A DNA stretch of 64,000 nt from Heloderma charlesbogerti (GCA_026122225.1 JANEZZ010002205.1:992001-1056000); one strand, 5' to 3'; counted from the stretch's first letter, positions 21,545-33,103 are shown. Notes: generated by a model not told the origin, from the sequence alone. Program-made: numbers and translations.

Positions 21545-21760
21545 ACGCGAAGAGAAAACTCACTGGAAAAGACCCTGATGCTGGGAAAGATTGAAGGCAA
21601 AAGGAGAAGGGGACGGCAGAGGATGAGATGGCTAGATGCAATGAATATGGACTTGAGCATGCTCCGGGAGAGAGCGCAGGACAGGAAGGCCTGGCGTGTT
21701 ATGGTCCATGGGGTCACGAAGAGTCGGACACGACTGAACGACTGAACAACAATTTTTTAA
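21545..21760 (+). mobile_element. BovB (RTE) LINE 3' fragment
   Basis: Encodes RRENSLEKTLMLGKIEGKRR, then MRWLDAMNMDLSMLRERAQD and HGVTKSRTRLND, the extreme C-terminus of BovB. It is truncated at the 5' side and lies in intron 1 of AADACL copy A. The larger BovB relic is at 33104-33958. Confidence 0.88.
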
Positions 21761-22857
21761 AAAAATTTGGATCCTTCCATCAACAACTCACACAAATACA
21801 AAGGCTTTTAATACAAAATGATATTTTATGTGACAAGTAAGGCATTTTTTCATGATGTCTTACACTGTTTTATTACTTTTTTAAAATATTCCAAAACCTT
21901 TGTTTTACATATCAGCTGAATATTTCAACTCCCTCTCTATTTGTGAATATATTTGTAGTTGTGTTTGGACATCACTACCATAATGGACATGCAAAGTTTT
22001 GAGAATAACATTTTCTTTTCTTCTCAAGTATTTTTGATTGTGATTTTTTGCTCCATTGTTCTACTTAGTCCTCCCCCCATTCCTTCTACTTACACATTGG
22101 TGTCTTCCTCCTAATGTATCAGTGCCTCTCCTGTTGCCCATCTTTCCCAGAAGCCACTTCATAAAAGAGTTGGAAAGAATGATCACCACCTCTGCCAACT
22201 GTCAGTGAACCTTCACCTCTTCTCCCGAATGTCTCTGAGTTGCTCCCCCAACATTCGTTTCTGGACAATTGTTTGATGAACTTGTAGGGACATTTCTTTG
22301 CTCAATCCTGGTAGACGTCATCTATTGCAACATGGAAAGGCTATCATTGCAGACAGATCATACAGATCACAGATGCATTTCCACACTTTTGCATCTCACC
22401 TTTCCAGTTGAAGCAGTACCAGATTAAACACTGTAGGTTTGAGTAATTCCAAATCTCTTGCACCTGATTACTCATTGGCATCACTTAGGTTTACCCAAAT
22501 CATTCTCTCCCAGCTCCACCAAGAGGACTTACAGCACAGGGTGAGATGGAAGCTAGTGGGAGTGGGCTGGTTAGAGATGGTGAGAGACTATCCATTTCAG
22601 CATCAGCACCGATCTGAAAATAGTTACAGAGGGAACATAGTGGACTCCCAAGGGAAAGAACTCCAAAACTGTGGTTCCACTGGCAATGCAGTAAATTCTA
22701 ATTGTGGATGTTAGTCTGGTGGTATAATCTGAGTTCAATTCCATGTCATAAGAGTGGCATTATAATTGTATTGACAAAGCGATCAAAGCAATTTGAATTT
22801 GTATCCTAGACCTGCCTCGGCCTCCTCATTCACACTGCAGCACATGCAATAAGAATG
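21761..22857 (+). other. Intron 1 of AADACL copy A, no gene
   Basis: AT-rich intronic sequence. The part 21950-22150 resembles the segment 35690-36120 downstream of copy B exon 1 (shared GTTGTGTTTG, TTTTTGATTGTGA and GTATCAGTGCCT/GTATAAATGCCT-type stretches). The duplication therefore included intron sequence. No other feature seen. Confidence 0.5.
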
Positions 22858-23040
22858 CAGGAACATTGGAAGATGCCTTATATTGAGTCTGACCATTGGT
22901 TCATCTAGCCCAGCATTATCAACACTGACTGGCAACGCTCTTCAGGATTTCAGGCAGGATTCCTTCCTAGCCCTACCTGGAGATGCTGTGGATTGAACCT
23001 GGGACCTCTTGCATGCAAAACGTGTGCTCTGTTTTAGAAT
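22858..23040 (-). mobile_element. tRNA-derived SINE (minus)
   Basis: Complement of the SINE type at 9365: GAGCACACGTTTTGCATGC head, GGTTCAATCC B-box-like, then body CTCCAGGTAGGGCTAGGAA. The tail reads ATATAAGGCATCTTCC. Old and intronic. Confidence 0.72.
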
Positions 23041-24008
23041 ATTCCAGTATGATAGGCCAATTCAACCTCCAATCCAACATAGTGGGTCATGAACCCTTCA
23101 TCTCCACCAGAGCCAGGTCAATAGAGAAAGAGTAAGGAAAAGGACAAGATAGGGGAGAGGAAACAACAAGGAGGGGGAAATACAGGAGTGGATTTGTGCA
23201 GCAGGGGTGGATTTGTGCGGTGGCCTCCTTCGGAAAGTGACCACAAACACCCTTTTCATATGGATCAGAGATGAGGCCATATCATTTTCATCATTTTGAT
23301 AAAAGAACACATAGGTGGGTATTGAGATTATTCCACCTTACACAGACTGCCATCTCTGTGGGCATTTCCCCCCCAAATATCATGTGCATGATATCACTGC
23401 TCTTTTGACATCTTTGGTTGCTCTTTTGGAAACTTCATTAGGTATGAAGATTTTGTTTTTCTTTTGTTCATCATTCTAGATCTTTGTTCTACATCTTTGT
23501 TCTTCTTTTGTTCATCATTCTAGATCATGACATCACATAGTGGCTGCTTGACGACTCAGTCCAATTTCCAAGCAGTCGTCACAGAGCTGAGGTTTGCCTC
23601 TGTTTTGGTCCATTTTAGTCCACCATGGCTGCTCTACAGCCAGCAGAAATCATGCGTTCCTAGCAGCAGAGTGAAAGTGAAGGACGTATTCATACTGGAA
23701 ATGACTGTAGAAGACGAGAAGGGATGAAACCAGCAGAGAAACACTAAGAGGTGATCCCATGTGACAGCATGGAAGTCTGACCTCTCGTGATCTGGGATGG
23801 AGCAGTTGCTGCCTTGCAATTGTGTTATGGAATGTGCTCCCATCTAGACACATGCAGAAATTTGGACCCATTTTCATGAGACTCACATTTGCATGAAGGG
23901 ACCTTTTAACATGGGCAAATACAGCATCTATGTCTACCAAGGCAATCCCCATTCAAAGAGATCCTCATTAAGACCAGATTGAAGAGGGCGGTGCCACTAA
24001 CACGTTTA
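23041..24008 (+). other. Intron 1 of AADACL copy A, no gene
   Basis: No exon, RNA gene or identifiable repeat. Short open frames at 23527-23727 and on the complement at 23650-23952 lack recognisable domains. Confidence 0.4.
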
Positions 24009-24137
24009 AGGTGCAATCCTATGTCTGCTTAGACAGAAAAAAGTCCTTCAACTTCTAGCATTCCTTACCCAATAATGCTGGCTGGGGAACGCTGGGAATT
24101 GTAGGACTTTTTTTCTATAGAAAAATGCATAGGATTG
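24009..24137. mobile_element. Short foldback MITE (GCAATCCTATG group)
   Basis: Starts TTTAAGGTGCAATCCTATG. The arms AAAAAGTCC...and GGACTTTTTTTC are complementary around a CAGCATTCC/GGGAACGCTGG core, with the second terminus ATGCATAGGATTG. The right edge is cut where a hAT-like element begins at 24138. Sister copies: 25329, 42602, 54834 and 57714. Confidence 0.8.
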
Positions 24138-24236
24138 TAGGGATGTGCGAACAACCACTGTCCGGGCTCTCCAGGTGCCTGCTCAGCCCCTGTCCCTGCT
24201 CGCCAGTCCCCGGACCGTGCTCGAGCCCCTCCTGTA
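24138..24236 (+). mobile_element. hAT-like fragment (left end)
   Basis: Begins TAGGGATGTGCGAAC, a hAT-like terminus. It continues through a GC-rich stretch resembling the outer element at 2765 (CTGCTCAGCCCCTGTCCC). It stops where CR1 sequence begins. No right end. Confidence 0.6.
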
Positions 24237-24325
24237 TTTGCCTGTTTTGCAGCCACATCGCATTGTTGGCTCATATTCAGCTTGTGATCTACAACAATTC
24301 CAAGATCCTTTATCTTCTTCTTTAT
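24237..24325 (-). mobile_element. CR1 LINE internal fragment
   Basis: The complement encodes LGIVVDHKLNMSQQCDVAAKQAN, the same RT block as in 9783-10538. It ends just before the acceptor of AADACL exon 2, so foreign sequence reaches to within about 20 bp of the exon. Confidence 0.8.
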
Positions 24326-24341
24326 CTCCTGCTCTAAACAG

Positions 24342-24557
24342 GCACTGTTTCTGGAAAAGGTTGGCATTTGCCCTCAACATAAGGTTTGGAGGCTTATTCT
24401 GGAAGGAATACCACCATCAATGACTCAAGGCTGATCATGAAGGATCTCGTTTTTGATGAGGTGCCAGTGAGGGTGTATTGGCCCAAAACACCAACTACTA
24501 CTAAGAGAAGAGGAATGGTCTACCTTCACAGAGGAGCAGGCGTGTTTGGACACTTTA
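24342..24557 (+). pseudogene. AADACL4-like: AADACL exon 2, copy A (frameshifted)
   Basis: Acceptor CTCTAAACAG ends at 24341. The exon opens ALFLEKVGIC, as in copy C. A one-base deletion around 24413-24427 (216 nt here against 217 in copy C) shifts the frame and gives an immediate TGA. The second half stays readable in the shifted frame: DLVFDEVPVRVYWPK and GMVYLHRGAG. The oxyanion-hole motif HGG of this esterase family reads HRG. Donor A|GTAACT at 24558 is weaker than the GTAAGT of copy C. These three lesions make copy A non-functional. Confidence 0.9.
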
Positions 24558-25146
24558 GTAACTTCATTGAAAGGAGCCTACCTTTTCTCATTATATTTCA
24601 TTAGAAGAGTTTTGCAAGATATTTTTCACACAAAACCCCCAGAAATGTTTGCCACTGAGCCACCAAAAAAGGAGGGGGGTTACGTTTATGGCAGTAATTT
24701 TTGGATATATCAACATTCCCACTACTGTATCAGCCCAGATACCTCATTTACGTAAGGCATCTCTGTTCCTTTGCTGCCTTCCAAAGTCACCAGGTCTCCC
24801 AGATGTCTGCCCCTGACCAATTCACTCTGTGCTGCTGGTACCACTGCTGTGGCTACAACCATAGTTGTGCAAGGGAACACGGCCTGGAGGAAAGACTCTC
24901 CTTGTGCACCAAGTTTCCCAGCGGTATCAGGAGCCCAACAGCTCATCCAACAGCTGTTTGGTGGACTAGCTGAAACTTGATTCTGCTGGGAAACAGGACA
25001 CTGGAGGAGAAACAACCCGATGCAGAATCAGGAGGGGAGAAGGCATGATCTCAGAGTGCAGATGATGGGTTTCCTTATGGTCTCATGTGCGCATGAGGGA
25101 GCTGGAGTGGCTGTAGGTGTGTGCCTGTAGGAGTGTGTGCATCTGC

Positions 25147-25172
25147 GTGCTCTCTCTCTCTCTCTCTCTCTT
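25147..25172. repeat. (CT)n microsatellite
   Basis: About 13 CT units followed by TTTCTTTCTGTG, in intron 2 of AADACL copy A. Confidence 0.9.
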
Positions 25173-25328
25173 TCTTTCTGTGTATCCACATGCACACAGG
25201 AGTGCTCCCAACCCACCATGTATTGCCCCACGTTGCCATCAGGGGTCAAAAGGTCACCCACACCTGCTTTAAAATAACTATATGGGACCACCCTGAATTC
25301 CTCCCCTCCACCAGGGAGTTTTCTCTCA

Positions 25329-25480
25329 GGGTGCAATCCTATGCATGTTTAACAACTATAGAAAAAGTCCTACAATCACCAGCATCCCTCCAGCCAGCTA
25401 TGTTGATGAAGGCATACTGGGAATTTTGGGAATTTTAGGACTTATTTTCTGCCTAAACATGCATAGGATTGCAACCTTAG
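25329..25480. mobile_element. Short foldback MITE (GCAATCCTATG group)
   Basis: Termini CAGGGTGCAATCCTATGCA and GCATAGGATTGCAACCTTAG. Internal arms AAAAAGTCCTACAATC and the opposed GAATTTTAGGACTTATT. Lies in intron 2 of AADACL copy A. Confidence 0.8.
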
Positions 25481-25547
25481 TGGAGCTTTTCAAGCAGTGA
25501 TGGAACTGATCAAGGAATCCCAATTCAAAAAAACCTGTGTTTTCCAG

Positions 25548-25611
25548 ATACGTATGAGAGGTTGTGCGGTTACATTGCCAGAGAAAGCAGTTCTGTGGTT
25601 GTGTGTGTTAG
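25548..25611 (+). pseudogene. AADACL4-like: AADACL exon 3, copy A
   Basis: Acceptor TTTTCCAG ends at 25547 and donor GTAAGT starts at 25612. At 64 nt it is exactly as long as copy C exon 3. Read in the ancestral phase it gives YERLCGYIARESSSVVVCV, still open. Later exons with the catalytic serine (GDSAG block), Asp and His are not found before the next exon 1 at 35264. Copy A therefore also appears to have lost its 3' half. Confidence 0.85.
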
Positions 25612-25721
25612 GTAAGTGGTCCATTTCTGCTGTACTCAAAACAATGAGTAATGGGTACTTCTAATGGGGTATTTCCTCAGTTGCGACCCACCATAGCTGC
25701 TCCCTTGCCTCCAACACTACC

Positions 25722-25982
25722 TCAGATTACCCAAGAGAGTAACCTCTTCACCTGAGAAACCAACAGCTGCAACCCGAACAGAAAGGAATGGCTGTGTATG
25801 AAGAGTAGAGTGCACAACTAGGAGTGGCGTGGGTGCCTGATTCCATCTTGGAATCTGGCAGAACTCCCCTGCCTGCACCCCCGAGTCCTGCTTACCAAGC
25901 CCCTGCCCACCCTTGTCCCCTGCCCACACTCAGCAAGCAGCCCACACTCACCCCAGCTGCCTTGTCGAGCTCTGTGGTCACC
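25722..25982 (+). repeat. Local duplication, unit 1
   Basis: This roughly 260-bp segment recurs at 27203-27463 (offset 1481) with only a few differences. It spans non-repeat flank (ACCCAAGAGAGTAACCTCTT) plus the start of an old hAT-like element at about 25817, so the copy arose by local duplication and not by transposition. Confidence 0.85.
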
Positions 25983-26345
25983 ATTTTAAAAATAAAATAA
26001 AATGGCAATTGCAAGATGTGCAGATTTGCACATGCACAAAAGGCACATTTTTGTGGATGTGTGTATTTGCATATGCGCAAAAATGCACATCTTTGCAAAT
26101 GTGCATATTCATGCATATGCAAATACTCACATTTGGGAAAATGAGCATTTCCACCCATGCATAAATATATGAATTTGCGAAATGTGCATTTTTGCGCATA
26201 TGCGAAGATGTGCATTTTTCTGATTGCAATTTTATTTTTCAAACAATGCTGGCTGCGGAGCTTGACGAGGCCACCAGGTGAGTGCGGGCCACTTGCTGGG
26301 TGCAGGAGGGGCTTGAGTGCGATCCTGGGCCCAGTGAGTGGGGGG
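25817..26345 (+). mobile_element. Old hAT-like element with TGCACATTT inverted repeats
   Basis: Begins ACTAGGAGTGGCGTGGGTGCC, related to the outer element at 2765 (GGTGCCTGATTCCATCT). It contains a dense run of AATGCACAT/ATGTGCATT words at 26000-26240 bounded by opposed ATTTTAAAAATAAAAT/ATTTTATTTTTC blocks. No clear TSD or right end. Open frames through it are repeat-derived. Confidence 0.6.
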
Positions 26346-27202
26346 CAAAGCACCATATCAAAACGTTCACATTCCAATGGTCCCAATGGGAGGGAAGAAA
26401 ACTATGCCAGCTGCAATCATTTTTGCCCCATTCTGGAAGCTTCTCAGGGGAATGGAAAGGGGAGTTTGGATCCTATACATCCACAGCTCCTCCTCACACA
26501 CCACTGGCGCTCATCTTCCTTGTCCTCTCTGATGTTGGAGTTCTGGAGTCAGAGAAGCATCAGCTGTAGACGAGTCTGCAGCAACATGTAAAAGTCTTCC
26601 AGAGTTGCCAAGGGCTGACTGCTTTGCCTTCGGTAACCACCATCATAGAATCCAAGACAGAGTTTAAAAAATACAAGCAGATAAGCCATAGCCTTGTCCA
26701 AAGCCTTCTCTGACATGGAGAAAGTGAGAAATACTGAACTGGACTGATGCACACAGCTGTCTTTCTTCCTTGCTATCTCCATCCTCTGACGTGAGGGAGC
26801 TGGATACCATAAGAAGAGCCCTGCTGGTGCCCCACTTTTGCCAAACCCCTTGAATTACAGCTGAAAGTCCTGACTTCGCTCCCATCAGGGTGTGTTTCCT
26901 TTCGACTTCAATGTGGTGGTGTGCAGAGGCCAACTGCCAAAACAGTTATCCTTGTTCCGATATTTCTGGCCCTGACTGTATATGAAATATGTGTGCAGAG
27001 ACCTTTATAGACATTGCTTTACCCAAGTACTTAAATATTTATTGAAATATGCACATTTTTGAAGACCTCCTTTTTCATAAAAACAAGCTCAGGAAAATGG
27101 TGGGTGCTCATGGACAGGATTCAGGGTGAGTGCAGGCAGCTCCGTGAGCTCATGGGGGCTCGAGCGCAGGCCCAGGGGGGCTTGAGCGGGGGCAGCATTT
27201 CA
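26346..27202. other. No gene recognised
   Basis: Open frames at 26549-26782 and 26664-26933 (minus) have no recognisable domain. I searched for an AADACL catalytic exon here and saw none. Confidence 0.4.
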
Positions 27203-27463
27203 TCAGATTACCCAAGAGAGTAACCTCTTCACCTGAGAAACCAACAGCTGCAACTCGAACAGAAAGGAATGGCTGTGTATGAAGAGTAGAGTGCACAACT
27301 AGGGGTGGCGTGGGTGCCCGATTCCATCTTGGAATCTGGCAGAGCTCCCCTGCCTGCACCCCCGAGTCCTGCTTACCAAGCCCCTGCCCACCCTTGTCCC
27401 CTGCCCACACTCAGCAAGCAGCCCACACTCACCCCAGCGGTCTTGTCGAGCTCCGGCTGAAAC
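27203..27463 (+). repeat. Local duplication, unit 2
   Basis: Second copy of 25722-25982. Downstream it diverges within the hAT-like element and reaches an end-like TCCATCCCTA at about 27485-27494. The element part here is short and internally deleted. Confidence 0.85.
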
Positions 27464-27494
27464 CGGCCGGGGGCGGGGTGATCTGTCCATCCCT

Positions 27495-28009
27495 AACCAA
27501 GATAAAACTTAGCAGCAATGGAAAGGTTTAAAGTACACTGACAGATTTAAAGCAACAGAACTAAAAGATGAAATGTCTGGCCAAGTAATTTTTACAAAAG
27601 TTCACATGCTCCTTGCCAGCCCACCAAATCACTCTTTGGTAGGTGGGATCTATCATACTTAGCAGAAGACAACTAAAGTTTCAAACTTCCCCAGCCCACC
27701 CCCCCTCTCTTGCATCTCGTTTATTTTTCTGTTCTTAATTCTCCCAGTAACATCTGTTTTCTACACATCCTCCCCCCGCCTTTTTTTCAAAAGTTGGAGC
27801 AGGATTTCGATTCTTTTTAATTTTGAAACAACAACAGTGACATGGGAGGTTGAGAGTGAACTACTGTCCTTCTTCTCACTTGTTTTGGCATTGCCTCTTG
27901 GCTATTGTAGCATCACATGGGTGTTGCTAATTATTTTTAACTTCTTTTTTATTGTTTGCTGCCATCTGTCAATTTACAGGGAGGCATATAAATATTGTCT
28001 TTGAATACA
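27495..28009. other. No gene recognised
   Basis: AT-rich with polypyrimidine tracts. The first 60 bp resemble L2 3' UTR sequence (AGCAGCAATGGAAAGGTTTA, compare 18831). Nothing else identified. Confidence 0.4.
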
Positions 28010-28408
28010 GGGGGAGCAATCTTATGGCCCCTAGACAGAGTCTTGTGGGTGTGGGGGGACAGGATACTTCAGATTCTTGGATCCAAAGTTGGAGACACCA
28101 CTCCAAGTTCAGACCCAAGAGTCCATGCTCCCCGCTTCCTCCCCCTCGCAGCCAGTGCAGAAAGAAGAGAAAAGGGGTGGTTCTGTGGGCGGGGAGGAGA
28201 CTGGGGAAGCAGGGATACGAGCTAACCCCAGCATCCCCCAGCCTCCATCCCTCCCCCTCCAAAAACCCCTAGTTAGGTGGGTGAAAATGCAGAGCGGGGG
28301 GAGCATGGAGGCAAATATCACCTCTGTACTGCTCCTGCTCTGCATAGGATTCCCATCAGCCTCTGAGTTTGGAGGCTCGCAGGAATCCCGATAGGACTGT
28401 GCCCCAAA
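28010..28408. mobile_element. Long foldback MITE (GCAATCCTATG group), degenerate
   Basis: Left end GGGGAGCAATCTTATGGCCC and right end CCCGATAGGACTGTGCCCCAA are degraded forms of the terminal sequence seen at 61462 and 61913. Interior GC-rich and non-coding. Confidence 0.5.
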
Positions 28409-29351
28409 TTAATTCTGAAATCTGAGTTCTTCTAAGAGCCCTCCTCTCCCCCTAACACACTGTCAGTCTCCCCCGTCCCATCCACAACCCTTCAATTAGT
28501 ATTTCAGATCGTGAATTGTTGAATGAGTGTCTTCATGAAGGTGGGGATTTGATGATCAAGGCTCAGAGTGCTGTCAAGGAGGGATTTTTCTTTGGGTACC
28601 CATCCTGTATCGAATAGCCAAACCGACACAACATTAAAGAGGTACTGAGACCTACAGAGTCTGAGGTTGGTTTGGTAGCAGCAGCCAGAGAATTAAAGAT
28701 GGCCGCCAGGGGGCAGCAGAAAAGGGCACTCAAAGGGAAGAGCAAAAAACAACGTTAAGCACTGAGTGATATTACAAATAGACAAATGGTGTAGTTTAAA
28801 ATGCCTACCATCGATAGGATGTATAAATTTCTGAATCTGAAGAGACTGGGTGCAGTTAACACAATGTCCACATTCATGGTGGCCTCTAATGTCATCATTA
28901 TGAGGCCTAATGTGGGAAAGATCAAAATATGCAAGTATGTCATTGAGGAATATAGTCCTACAATAACTTACTACCAGCACATTGCAGTACCCAGGTAGAT
29001 AATTCACTAAATGCCAATATTTTCTAAAAATCTTATTCATCAAAAATGATGATGGGGAATACTGCACAGAACAACAACAACAACAACAACAACAACACCA
29101 TGATGTAGAGCAATGAGATTGTCAAGTAAACCATCGTTGATGTGGAATTGTGTCTGCTGTTTTTCTCACCTCATGAATGATCTGCACTGGATATCCTCTG
29201 TTTGGTAATTTTATACCCAAATTTTCCGAATGAGACTTATACTTGATGTGCAAAAATCAGGCATGCAATAAGTTCTGCAACGTATGTGGCAGATGGTGGC
29301 TAGAATAATGAAGCAAGGAGTTCAAGTCTGTAGATTTAGAGAACAACCTCA
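28409..29351. other. No gene recognised; (CAA)n at 29069-29096
   Basis: No exon or known repeat apart from a short CAA microsatellite. Minus-strand open frames 28693-29067 have no recognisable family. Confidence 0.4.
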
Positions 29352-30097
29352 AAGGGATGTCAGAGAATTCCGCCATGGATCTCAGTGAGGCTGAATGCCA
29401 GTGTATTCGGCCAACCAAACTCTGTGGCGGAACGGCCTGCCCCCCCGCCCCCCCGCGGATCCCTGCTGGGACGAGATTCACCTGGGGTGGATCTTCCGGG
29501 CGGCAGCGGCTCCGGCAGCTCCTGCGGCGGCTCCGGCAGCTCTGCCGCTGCCATTTCCAGGCTTGTGTGTAAAAAAAAAAAAGACATGATAGGCTACGTA
29601 AATCTTTACGTAGCCTATCATGGTTGGGTGGGTGAAAAAAAATGTGTACACAAATGGTGGCGGCTATGGCCGCTGCCATTTGCGTTCCTTCTTTTTACTG
29701 TCTTAATCTACGTAAATATTTACGTAGACTATGACAGAGAAAATAAAGGGGAACGCAAATAGCGTAGCAGGTGCTATTTGCATTCCCCTTTCTTTTTGCT
29801 GTCATAGTCTACGTAAATATTTACATAGATTAAGACGGTAAAAAGAAGGAATGCAAATGGCGGCGGCCGTAGCCGCCGCCATTTGCATACATGGTTGTTC
29901 GTTTGGTTTTTTTTACCCAGAGCCCTCTGCAGCCGGAAATCCAGAGCTGCCGCGGAGCACAGCCGGCCGTTTGAGGATTCCGGGGGGAGGAACGGAGTGC
30001 CTCCCCCCCGGCCAGGATTCCGGGGGGAGGGACGGAACGCCTCCACCCCCACCATCAACATAATCCACGAAAGGTAAGTGACTTTCGTACATCCCTA
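29352..30097 (+). mobile_element. Palindrome-chain hAT element 8
   Basis: The left end AAGGGATGTCAGAGAATTCC has a mutated first base. The right end GTACATCCCTA is at 30097. The flanks share ACCTCA (5' CAACCTCA, 3' CACCTCAC), an imperfect TSD. Palindromes at about 29583-29625, 29700-29735 and 29803-29838 alternate with CAAATGG words. Outward donors: complement of about 29478-29485 and AAG|GTAAGT near 30073. Confidence 0.88.
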
Positions 30098-30403
30098 CAC
30101 CTCACAGCCAGTTGTCCTTTGCCTAAATATACCAAAATATCAAAAGAAGGAATTTGAAATGTGATATCATGGCTAGTAAATTTGATAGTGGGATGTAGTT
30201 CATTCATCGAAGAACTAATATCTAAAAAAAAAGCCTCTTCCCCTCTGAAAATCAGAAAAATGTCAGCAATATACCGTAAACAAGGATTATATGCCCCCCC
30301 CCCACCGCCAAGGATGAGATTGATGGAAGATATATGTATCCTCAAACGTCACCATTACCAGATTGGCAATTGCAGCTGCTACACCATGGTCAGGGAAGGC
30401 AAC

Positions 30404-30473
<70 letters not shown>

Positions 30474-30653
30474 CCAAACAAGAGCCAAAAAGTAACTTAT
30501 CTAGTCATATTACCTACTAGAGTGGAGCCTAGGGTCCCAAAGCCTGTGCTGAATTTATTTCAGGGAGGATGGTCTGAGAAAGAGGGAGAGAGAGAGACAG
30601 AGCATCTGATTTCCAGTTAGATGGTATATAAGAAGATCTAGCAGGACTGAGGG
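30098..30653. repeat. Unassigned sequence with (CT)n(CA)n microsatellite
   Basis: Contains (CT)n at about 30408-30427 followed by (CA)n at 30428-30471. The rest has no gene or repeat that I recognise. Confidence 0.7.
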
Positions 30654-30722
30654 TAGGGATGTCAGAGAAATCTGCACTGGAACCAAATCAGTTTGGATTT
30701 TCATGAATCCGACCCACTTGTG
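30654..30722 (+). mobile_element. hAT fragment, left end
   Basis: GTAGGGATGTCAGAGAAATCTG is a left terminus of the palindrome-chain family. Similarity fades within 70 bp, where CR1 begins. Confidence 0.6.
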
Positions 30723-30832
30723 GGTTCCCCAGTTGACAGCTGTTCAGCCACTGAGAGAAGAGAATGCTGGACTAGATGGGCCCATCTGATCCAGCATGAC
30801 TCTTCTTATGTTCTTATTCCATCCTCCTTCTG
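30723..30832 (+). mobile_element. CR1 3' end
   Basis: TGACAGCTGTTCAGCCACTG to CTCTTCTTATGTTCTTATT is the 3' UTR and terminal repeat of the CR1 subfamily at 1445-1875, here in plus orientation. Confidence 0.75.
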
Positions 30833-31339
30833 CAGCTTTAAAGAGATCCCATTGCTTTCCCTCCAGAATGTTGAGACTCAATACAGTAGATGGCCTAGAG
30901 AGCCACTTTTCTTTTTGCTAATGACACCGATGTGCAGTAAGGCAAAGAACCAAACAGGAGAATTGTGGTACTGATTCCCCGAGCATCCTTCAAAGACAAA
31001 GGGAAAGGATCTTTCCTAGAAAGACATGGGCAGTCTCCAAGCCAGCAAAGTTAGGGAAACGTCTCTGAAAGGACCCCAAGTCCTTTTATGAGTCTGGAAG
31101 TGTGCCAACATGGAGACTTCATTCTTAAAACACACACACACACACAGCACACTATGTTACTGCTGGTAAGCAGAATACTGCCCCCCCCCACTAAATTTCA
31201 AAAACTAGAAATTGTGGCGGGGGGAGGAGTCTATGTCTGTAGAATACACTTGATCCACAGATGTGTGGAATTCGTGGGCTGGATTACAAGAAATCCAGAC
31301 TCATTTGCATCCATTGCGCGCTTTCTTTGGCATCCCCAC
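30833..31339. other. No gene recognised
   Basis: A (CA)n stretch at about 31129-31147. Otherwise nothing identified. Confidence 0.4.
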
Positions 31340-32689
31340 TTGTAATACAATATCTGGTGAGGTGTCCAATGCACCATCTAATTTACCGGTATGGGATCAG
31401 TTTGTGTTTGATAAGCCCAGGGATGTGGACAAGACACTTGTAGCTGTTCAGCCCCCAATCTGCTGTCTCGACACTTGCCCATCCTGGCTTATTCAAGATA
31501 GCCGGAAGCAGTTGGCTGAGTGGATCCAGGGAGTCTTACAGTCATGTGTCCACTCATGAAAAAGCCCTCCCTGGAACCATAGGTTTATATCAACTATTGC
31601 CTGGTAACGAATAACCCTTTGCTGGGCAAGGTGCTTGAGAAGGTGGTGGCTGGGCTATTGCAGACACCCTTGGAGGATACTGATGACCTTGACCCATTCC
31701 AGGCTGGGTTCAGGCCTGATTCTGGGACCAAACTGGCTTTGTTCCCCCTGATGGATGACCTCTGGCAGAAGGGAGATGGAGGGAGGGAGATGCTGTTGAT
31801 CTCTCAGCGGCTTTTGATACCCTTGACTTTGGCATTCTTTGGGGTCATCTCTCTGTGAGTTAAGAATTGGAGGCACTGCACTACAGCGGTCCTGTGAGGA
31901 TGGTTCCAGAAAGTAGCATTAGGAGACCATGCCTAGATTGCCTGGCAATTATGCTGCAGGGTGGTACCATCTTGTCCGCCATGCTATTAAACATCCATAC
32001 GAAGCCACTGGGTGCAGTTGATAGGAGTTTGCAGGCAAAGTGTCAGTAGTATGCTGATGACACCCAGCTCTAGGGATATCGCGAGCGCTTGGATTGGTAT
32101 GCAAGGCCGCTGGACTCCCCCATGCCCAGCCCCCCAGCCCCTGCTTGCTAAGCCATGGGGTACTGCTGGACCCAGCCACTGAGCGCCCCAGGTTGGCATA
32201 TCAGCATGCACTTCCCTGGACAGGGATAGTCTGGATATTGCCGTCCATGCACTGGTAACCTCAGGTTTAGGTTAAATAAAATATGTTAAATTAAAATATG
32301 TGAATTAAATATGTGGGGCTACCCTTGCACATGGTCTGGCAACTGCAGCAGGTGCAGAATTCAGAGGGCCAGGCCAGGCACATATTACACAGGTGTTGAA
32401 GCTACTGCACTGGCTACCTATTGGCTACCAACGAAGTGCAAGGTGTTGCTGTTGGCGCATAAAGGCCTGAACTGGTTGCGACCAGGTTACCTGGCAGATC
32501 ACCTTCCCCAATACAGACCTCTGTGATCATTAAGAACATTGGAGGAGACCTTCCTGGTTGTGGGACAACCTGTAAATTGCCATCTCCCAGCAGCCAGGAA
32601 GCAGGCCTTCTCTGTGGTGCCTCCCCTCTTATGGAATGACCTTCCCCCTGGTATTTGGGAGGCACCACCTGCAGAATACCTCCGGTATC
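31340..32689 (+). mobile_element. L2 LINE, degenerate
   Basis: L2 RT pieces in changing frames: GKVLEKVVAGLLQTPLEDTDDL and GFRPDSGTKLALFPLMDDLW (31619-31800), a former YADDTQL region near 32050 (CAGTAGTATGCTGATGACACCCAGCTC), and the C-terminal LPTKCKVLLLAHKGLNWLRPG (32430-32500). Stops and frameshifts throughout. Confidence 0.82.
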
Positions 32690-32876
32690 AGAGGCAGTGA
32701 GCCTATGTGCACCAGTTGCTGAGGAACATAGGTGGGAGGTCCTCTTGCACCCGTGGCCTGCGTGTGGTTTTCTGGTTGACAGCTGGTGGGCCACTGTGTG
32801 AACAGAATGCTGGACTAGGTGGATCCTTGGTCTGATCCAGCAGGGCTCTTCTCATGCTTTTATGTTCTTATTTTCT
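32690..32876 (+). mobile_element. CR1 3' end
   Basis: GGTTGACAGCTGGTGGGCC to CATGCTTTTATGTTCTTATT, a CR1 3' UTR in plus orientation directly following the L2 relic. Confidence 0.75.
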
Positions 32877-33103
32877 AATGCTCCAGGTGTCCATTGAAGA
32901 CCCATTTTTTACCCAGGCCTTCCCTGAGCAAGTGTGCCTCCAGTTGGCTTGCTTGTAATTATGGTGTTGTATTGGTCTTAATGTTCTTTATTAATGTTAT
33001 AGATACATATTTTAGCAATTATTATATATTTTACTTGTATTTTCATGTATTTAATTTTCATGCAAATGGGTTAGGGATATTTTTAATTATGGTCAGTGGT
33101 ATT

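Noticed and set aside
26549..26933. A missing AADACL catalytic exon
   Set aside because: No GDSAG-like serine motif or hydrolase similarity in any frame.
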